A stretch of 19,787 nt of DNA from Phenylobacterium sp. (GTDB lineage: Bacteria; Pseudomonadota; Alphaproteobacteria; Caulobacterales; Caulobacteraceae): contig JAHUZY010000457.1 of NCBI GenBank assembly GCA_019264505.1, positions 1-19,787 on the forward strand, written 5' to 3'. The stretch's first letter is position 1; every line of letters starts with the position of its first letter. The notes beneath the pieces are model-generated. The model worked only from the letters and a program-made list of their open reading frames with translations. It searched no databases and was not told where the DNA came from. Of the stretch, positions 15,481-19,787 are shown piece by piece. The position numbers were made by a program, and so were the translations under genes.

Positions 15481-15574
15481 GGACCTGAAAAGGCCCGGAA
15501 CAACCTTAACCCCTAGGTCTGGGCTCTAGGAAGCGTCCGCACGTCCTGCGGGCGCAGGCCGTCGCCTTCGCCTT

Positions 15575-16300
15575 TCAGACCTCGTCCACCCCGTCCGGCC
15601 GCCGGGAGCGGGTCTGCAGCCACATCACGCCCAGAAGGTCCGACGCCGAGGCCCAGAGGCGGCCAAGATTGGTGTATTTCGACGCGCCGGTCTGGCGGTG
15701 GCGATGCCCCACCGGCTGGAAGGCCACCTGATAGCCCTCCCGCAGCATCAGGGCCGGGAGGTAGCGGTGGATGTGGTCGAAATAGGGAAGCTCGAGAAAG
15801 GCGTGGCGGCGGAAGGCCTTCAGGCCGCAGCCGGTGTCATTGGCCGCATCCCCCAGCAGCCGCTTGCGCACGCCATTGCCCAGGCGCGAGGCGACCTTCT
15901 TGGCCTGGCTGTCCTGCCGCTTGGTCCGCTCGCCGCCCACCAGGGCGAGGTCTGGCCCGCCGGCCATCAGGGCGTCGACCAGGGCCGGGCCGTCAGCCGG
16001 GTCGTTCTGGCCATCCCCGTCCAGGGTGACGATGACCGGCGCCCGGGCCGCCATGACGCCGGTGCGGATCGCCCGGCTCTGGCCTGAATTCTTCCGGTGG
16101 CGCAGCACGCGCAGCGACGGCAGCTCGGCCTTGAGGGCGCTCAGCACCGCAAGCGTGGCGTCCCGGCTGGCGTCATCGACGAAGATGATCTCAATATTGC
16201 GGCCGGCGAAGGCCGTGGCGATCTCCCGGGCCAGGGCCGGGGCGGCGCCTTCTTCGTCGAAGACCGGGACGACCACCGAAATGTCGGGACTTGGATGCAT
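15575..16300 (-). CDS. GT2 polyprenyl-phosphate sugar transferase (DPM1/ArnC-like)
   Basis: A 241-residue GT-A fold glycosyltransferase that probably moves a sugar from a nucleotide donor to undecaprenyl phosphate at the inner face of the membrane. ISVVVPVFDEEG is at 7-18, FVDDASRDAT at 40-49, and the metal-binding TLDGDGQNDP at 92-101. Later, NDTGCGLKAFRR and HRHRQTGASKYTNLGRLW carry the RxxG-SKY signature of dolichol-phosphate-mannose-type synthases. It lacks the C-terminal membrane helices of ArnC, so it resembles the soluble DPM1 type. ATG 16300 is close behind GAGGGGA; the longer upstream frame is non-coding-looking. Divergent from the ArnT-like gene with 54 bases between starts, so the pair likely forms one pathway. 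The sugar is unknown. Confidence 0.9.
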   Translation of the reverse strand: MHPSPDISVVVPVFDEEGAAPALAREIATAFAGRNIEIIFVDDASRDATLAVLSALKAELPSLRVLRHRKNSGQSRAIRTGVMAARAPVIVTLDGDGQNDPADGPALVDALMAGGPDLALVGGERTKRQDSQAKKVASRLGNGVRKRLLGDAANDTGCGLKAFRRHAFLELPYFDHIHRYLPALMLREGYQVAFQPVGHRHRQTGASKYTNLGRLWASASDLLGVMWLQTRSRRPDGVDEV

Positions 16301-16320
16301 TCCCCTCAATAGCGGAAAAC

Positions 16321-16347
16321 TTGGCCTGGGAAAGATCGTGCTATCAC
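16321..16347 (+). promoter_or_regulatory. Caulobacter-type housekeeping promoter for a leaderless ArnT-like transcript
   Basis: TTGGC (16321-16325), 14 bases, GCTATCAC (16340-16347). The Caulobacter sigma-73 consensus as I remember it is TTGaC-N10-14-GCtaNaWC, so there is one mismatch in each box. The expected transcription start falls within a few bases of ATG 16355, which has no Shine-Dalgarno, as for leaderless mRNAs. Confidence 0.45.
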
Positions 16348-16354
16348 CGCACCC

Positions 16355-18052
16355 ATGACGTTTCAGTCCAGTCTTCAGTGGGCGAGCCAAGGCTGGCGGG
16401 GCCCGGTCTTCGCCGCCCTGCTGGCCCTGATCGCCGGCTTGCCCGGCGTGTTCACAATGCCGCCGCTCGACCGCGACGAGGCGCGATTCGCCCAGGCCAC
16501 CGCCCAGATGCTGGAGACCGGCGACTTCGTGGTCATCCGCTATCAGGACGAGCCCCGGTTCAAGAAGCCGGTGGGCATCCACTGGCTGCAGGCGGCCAGT
16601 GTTTCGGCGGTGTCGGCTGTGGAGGACCGGGAGATCTGGGCCTATCGCCTGCCCTCCCTGCTGGGCGCCATGCTGGCCGCGGCGGCCTGCGCCTGGGGGG
16701 CGGCGGCCTTTTTCGGCGCGCCGGCGGGGCTGATCGCCGGGACGCTGCTGGCCTCAAGCCTCCTGCTGTCCACCGAGGCCTTCATCGCCAAGACCGATGC
16801 GGTGCAGTGCGGGTTGATCGTCCTGGCCATGGCGGCGCTTGGGCGGATCTATGGCGCCGCCCGGGGCGGGCCGCAGGTGAGCTGGCGGGCGCGGCTGCTG
16901 TTCTGGCTGGGCCTGTCGGGCGCCATCCTGGTCAAGGGGCCGGTGGGTCCGATGGTCGTCACCCTGGCGGTGATCGCCCTGGTGGCCTCGGAGCGGAAGA
17001 TCGACTGGCTGAAGGGACTGGGCCTCAGCTGGGGGCCGATCCTGCTGCTGGCCCTGGTGGGGCCGTGGGCCTGGGCCGTCACGGTGGCCACCGACGGCGC
17101 CTTCTGGAGCACCGCCCTGATGGGGGATCTGGCGCCCAAGCTGGCCGGCGGACACGAGACCCACGGGGCGCCGCCGGGCTACCACCTGCTGGGGCTGAGC
17201 CTGCTGGCCTTCCCCATGACCCTGCTGATTCCGGCGGGCCTTCTGGTGGGCTGGACGCGCCGCCGCGAGCCGGGCGTGCGGTTCGCCCTGTGCTGGCTGA
17301 TCCCCGCCTGGATCGTCTTTGAGCTCACCCCCACCAAGCTGGTCCACTATCCCTTGCCGCTCTATGGGGCCCTGGCCTGGCTGTCTGCGGCGGCCCTGCA
17401 GGCGCCCCTGGGACGCTGGCCGCGGCTGATCGGGGCGGTGCTGGCTGCGGTCTCCGGCCTGATCCTGGCCGGCATCTGTTTCGTCCTGCTCTCCCAGTTC
17501 GGCGCCGCCGCCGATGTGACGCCAGCGGCTGCGGCGGGCGGGCTGCTGGCCGCCGCTGGCCTGGTGGGCGGTTTCATGCTGGCCAGCCGCGCGCCCCGCG
17601 GGGCGGTGGTGACGGCCATGGCCCTGACCGTGCTTGGCCACGGGGCGCTGGCCGCAGGCCTGGCGCCGGGGCTTGCGCCGCTCTGGTCGTCTGCCCGCGT
17701 GGCGCGGATCCTTGAGTCCGAACGGCTGCTGCCGCGGCAGGGCATGGCGCCCTCCCCCGTAGCCGTGGCAGGATACGCCGAGCCGAGCCTGGTCTTCGCG
17801 CTGGGCACCCCCACCCTGCTGGGGAACAGCGCTGATGCGGCCCAGGCCATCGCCACCTTCCGACCAGCCGTGGTGGGGGCCGCCGAGGAGCAGGCCTTCC
17901 GTGCGGCCCTCGACGCGAGGGGGCTGGAGGTTCGAATGGTGCGTCAGGTGTCGGGACTGAACTATTCCAATGGCCGGCCGGTGCGCCTGCGGATCTATCA
18001 GAACGCCGCCCCGCGCCCGCCGCCGCCAGCCGCGCCGGAGCCGCGCCCATGA
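16355..18052 (+). CDS. ArnT-like membrane glycosyltransferase (GT39/GT83 superfamily)
   Basis: A 565-residue polytopic inner-membrane enzyme. It likely transfers a sugar from undecaprenyl phosphate to a periplasmic acceptor such as lipid A, a glycan or a protein. The first membrane helix ends in MPPLDRDEARFAQATAQM at about 35-52, the first periplasmic loop, with the acidic pair Asp39/Glu42 used by the family; RYQDEPRFKKPVGIHWLQ at about 62-79 is a typical ArnT/PMT-fold motif. About ten further hydrophobic segments run to about residue 430, with LTPTKLVHYPLPLYGAL near the middle of the protein. A periplasmic C-terminal domain ends in a Pro-rich tail. ArnT itself adds aminoarabinose, but the acceptor and sugar here cannot be told. 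No Shine-Dalgarno; its stop overlaps the HMG-CoA lyase start (ATGA). Confidence 0.88.
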   Translation: MTFQSSLQWASQGWRGPVFAALLALIAGLPGVFTMPPLDRDEARFAQATAQMLETGDFVVIRYQDEPRFKKPVGIHWLQAASVSAVSAVEDREIWAYRLPSLLGAMLAAAACAWGAAAFFGAPAGLIAGTLLASSLLLSTEAFIAKTDAVQCGLIVLAMAALGRIYGAARGGPQVSWRARLLFWLGLSGAILVKGPVGPMVVTLAVIALVASERKIDWLKGLGLSWGPILLLALVGPWAWAVTVATDGAFWSTALMGDLAPKLAGGHETHGAPPGYHLLGLSLLAFPMTLLIPAGLLVGWTRRREPGVRFALCWLIPAWIVFELTPTKLVHYPLPLYGALAWLSAAALQAPLGRWPRLIGAVLAAVSGLILAGICFVLLSQFGAAADVTPAAAAGGLLAAAGLVGGFMLASRAPRGAVVTAMALTVLGHGALAAGLAPGLAPLWSSARVARILESERLLPRQGMAPSPVAVAGYAEPSLVFALGTPTLLGNSADAAQAIATFRPAVVGAAEEQAFRAALDARGLEVRMVRQVSGLNYSNGRPVRLRIYQNAAPRPPPPAAPEPRP

Positions 18053-18957
18053 GCCGCAAGATCCAGATCGTCGAGGTCGGCCCCCGGGACGGGCTGCAGA
18101 ACGAAAAGGTGCTGCTGGAGACCGAGCAGAAGCTCGACTTCATCGCCCGACTGCGGGCCGCCGGCGCCCAGCGGATCGAGACCGTGTCCTTCGTTAATCC
18201 GCGCCGGGTGCCGCAGATGGCCGGCGCCGAGGAGATCATGGCCGCCCAGCCGCCCACGGACGGCTTCTCGCCCATCGGCCTGGTGCTGAACGCCCGGGGC
18301 TGGGAGCGGGCGGTGGCCGCCGGCTGCGCGGAGGCCAATGTGGTGGTCTGCGCCACCGACGGGTTCGGCGTCCGCAATCAGGGCGCCACCACGGCCGAGC
18401 AGATGGACACGCTGGCCGCCATCGTCGCGCGCCGGCAGGCCGAGGGCGGACCGGCCCTGAGCGTCACCTTCTCGGTGGCCTTTGGCTGCCCCTTCGACGG
18501 CGAGGTCAGCACCGCCCAGCTGGTCGCTCTGGCCCGCGCCGCTGGCGAACTCGGCGTGCCGGAGATCGCCCTGGCCGACACCATCGGCGTGGCCGATCCC
18601 TGGACTGTCCGTGAGCGGATCAATGCCGTGCGCGAGGCGGCGCCCGACGCGGTCCTGCGGGTCCACTTCCACGACACGCGCAATACGGGCCTCGCCAACG
18701 CCTTCGCTGCGGTAGAGGCCGGGGTGGACGTCCTGGACGCCAGCTGCGGCGGCCTGGGCGGCTGCCCGTTCGCGCCGGACGCCACGGGCAATATCGGCAC
18801 CGAGGACCTGGTCTATATGCTGGAGCGGGCCGGGTTTTCGACCGGCTATGACCTGGACGCCCTGATCGACACCGCCCGCTGGGTCTCAAGCCTGTTGGGC
18901 AAGGCGCCTGCGGCCTCCGTCAGCCGGGCCGGCGGATTTCCGAGGTCAGGGGCTTAG
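18049..18957 (+). CDS. mvaB: Hydroxymethylglutaryl-CoA lyase
   Basis: Cleaves HMG-CoA to acetyl-CoA and acetoacetate, the end of leucine breakdown. A 302-residue TIM-barrel enzyme. The N-terminal EVGPRDGLQNE (9-19) holds the catalytic Arg and metal-binding Asp. ETVSFVNPRRVPQM follows. HFHDTRNTGLAN carries the metal-binding histidines. GGLGGCPFAPDATGNIGTEDLVY is the lyase signature, with the active-site cysteine in GGCPFAP. SFVNPRR and ADTIGVADP differ slightly from the common SFVSP and GDTIGVG-P forms, so a related acyclic-terpene-type lyase is possible. Its ATG overlaps the ArnT-like stop, so they share a transcript despite unrelated chemistry. The end overlaps the convergent glycosyltransferase by four bases. 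Confidence 0.9.
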   Translation: MSRKIQIVEVGPRDGLQNEKVLLETEQKLDFIARLRAAGAQRIETVSFVNPRRVPQMAGAEEIMAAQPPTDGFSPIGLVLNARGWERAVAAGCAEANVVVCATDGFGVRNQGATTAEQMDTLAAIVARRQAEGGPALSVTFSVAFGCPFDGEVSTAQLVALARAAGELGVPEIALADTIGVADPWTVRERINAVREAAPDAVLRVHFHDTRNTGLANAFAAVEAGVDVLDASCGGLGGCPFAPDATGNIGTEDLVYMLERAGFSTGYDLDALIDTARWVSSLLGKAPAASVSRAGGFPRSGA

Positions 18958-19787
18958 GCCGTCCGGCCGGTCAAACGCCACAGAAGAGGGCGAACGACGG
19001 CGGCGCCGACCACCAGGGGCCAGAGCAGCCAGGCGGCCACGGCCTCGCCCGCCCCATGGGCGCGCTTGCGGAAGTAGCGGGCCAGGCCCAGGCCCTTGGA
19101 CAGTTCGACCTTCAGCGGGCTGGCGCGGCTGGTGTGGCCGAGATGAACCACCTCGGCGGTGGGATGGAACATCACCTCGCCGCCGGCCTCGCGCACCCGC
19201 CAGCAGAGGTCGATATCCTCCACATGCAGGAAATAGCCCTCGTCGAAGCCGCCCAGGCTGAGATAGCCGGCCCGCCGGATGGCGAAGAAGGCCCCGGAAA
19301 TGGTCGGCACCGGGCACAGCGCGGCGGGCGCGGCCTCATTCTCCCAATGGACCTCATAGCGGCGCAGAGCCTTGGACCGGCGGGTGAGGCCGCTGAGGGA
19401 CAGGAGCGCGGCCACCGGCGTGATCTCGCCCCGGCGGGCGCCGCGCTGCTCGGTGCGGTCGGCGTTCAGGACCCGACCGCCGACCAGCCGCAGAGGGCAG
19501 CCGTCCAGCACCGCCCGGGCCAGCACCTGGGCGCAGCCCGGCTGCAGGAAGGCGTCGGGATTGAGGAAGATCAGCACATCGCCGGTGGCGGCGTCCGCGC
19601 CCAGATTGGCCCCGCGGGCGAACCCCACATTGCCCTGTCCGCGCACCAGCCGCATCTGCGGGTGGCGACGGGCGACATCGTCGAGGAGCGCCGCCTCGCA
19701 GGGGTCGGAGCCATTGTCGACGACAATGAACTCGTCCACCTGCGGATCGGCCAGCACGCAGGCGAGGCTCTGATCCAGAGCCTCGCC
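18954..19787 (-). CDS. GT2 glycosyltransferase, rhamnosyltransferase (WbbL/RfbF) type; N-terminus beyond window
   Basis: At least 277 residues; the frame is open to the right edge, where the expected N-terminal VVTYN-type strand is missing. The visible sequence begins GEALDQSLACVLADPQ and continues FIVVDNGSDP, GNVGFARGANLG and FLNPDAF (the metal-binding region). SGAFFAIRRAGYLSLGGFDEGYFLHVEDIDLCWRVREAG is the hallmark of rhamnosyltransferase-like GT2 enzymes of polysaccharide synthesis. A C-terminal hydrophobic segment (AVAAWLLWPLVVGAAVVRPLLW) suggests membrane attachment. It probably adds a deoxyhexose in O-antigen, exopolysaccharide or holdfast synthesis; donor and acceptor are unknown. The GTG at 19757 is internal, not the start. 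Confidence 0.9.
   Translation of the reverse strand, partial: GEALDQSLACVLADPQVDEFIVVDNGSDPCEAALLDDVARRHPQMRLVRGQGNVGFARGANLGADAATGDVLIFLNPDAFLQPGCAQVLARAVLDGCPLRLVGGRVLNADRTEQRGARRGEITPVAALLSLSGLTRRSKALRRYEVHWENEAAPAALCPVPTISGAFFAIRRAGYLSLGGFDEGYFLHVEDIDLCWRVREAGGEVMFHPTAEVVHLGHTSRASPLKVELSKGLGLARYFRKRAHGAGEAVAAWLLWPLVVGAAVVRPLLWRLTGRTA
19761..19787. repeat. Perfect 12-bp inverted repeat inside the glycosyltransferase gene
   Basis: GGCGAGGCTCTG (19761-19772) and CAGAGCCTCGCC (19776-19787) are exact inverse copies separated by three bases. They encode the in-frame stretch GEALDQSLA. The window ends exactly at the palindrome, so its arms may extend further. Confidence 0.6.

Noticed and set aside
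15600..19787. A defence or mobile-element reading of the glycosyltransferase region
   Set aside because: No nuclease, integrase, toxin or repeat array; all genes are standard envelope or metabolic families with base composition like their neighbours.

Overview
This window comes from a very GC-rich bacterial chromosome, most likely an alphaproteobacterium of the Caulobacterales (Caulobacter/Phenylobacterium-like). Three things suggest this: the gene repertoire (PhaR-type PHB regulator, MetX/MetW pair, methyltransferase divergent from gloB, Caulobacter-type secreted protein after phaB), several genes without a Shine-Dalgarno sequence, and one promoter resembling the Caulobacter housekeeping consensus. 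Genus is inferred from remembered family similarity, not from a search. It looks like core chromosome. I see no rRNA, tRNA, CRISPR array, insertion sequence, integrase or phage gene. No gap between genes exceeds about 200 bases.

Layout. (1) 1-2883, minus strand: a tight run sixA - DUF952 - pyrD (overlapping stops and starts), then a sensor histidine kinase that runs off the left edge. (2) 2976-4792, plus strand: metX-metW, overlapping at GTGA, for methionine synthesis. (3) 4789-7904, minus strand: one large autotransporter gene split by an apparent one-base frameshift; upstream of it lies an orphan P-II (GlnK-like) gene at 8102-8446. (4) 8563-10189: a SAM methyltransferase and gloB (glyoxalase II), transcribed divergently. 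(5) 10202-13762: PHB metabolism, with phaA and phaB and a secreted Caulobacter-type protein on the minus strand and phaR divergent on the plus strand; a paired TGC-N3-GCA operator lies between phaA and phaR. The PHB synthase phaC is not here. (6) 13796-15467: small proteins (a DUF1801-like protein, an unrecognised basic 109-residue protein, an HTH/coiled-coil protein, a possible 22-residue membrane peptide and a four-TM membrane protein). (7) 15575-19787: envelope glycosylation, with an ArnC/DPM-like GT2 divergent from an ArnT-like membrane glycosyltransferase, then an HMG-CoA lyase fused to that operon by an ATGA overlap, and a convergent rhamnosyltransferase-type GT2 that runs off the right edge.

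Links between genes. PhaA and PhaB make 3-hydroxybutyryl-CoA, and PhaR probably represses the locus when free of granules. MetW is the known partner of MetX. The GT2 at 15575 probably makes an undecaprenyl-phosphate sugar that the ArnT-like enzyme transfers to a periplasmic acceptor. I found no convincing new system. The items most worth checking are the frameshifted autotransporter, the PhaR operator, the predicted leaderless ArnT promoter, the 22-codon ORF and the perfect palindrome at the right edge.
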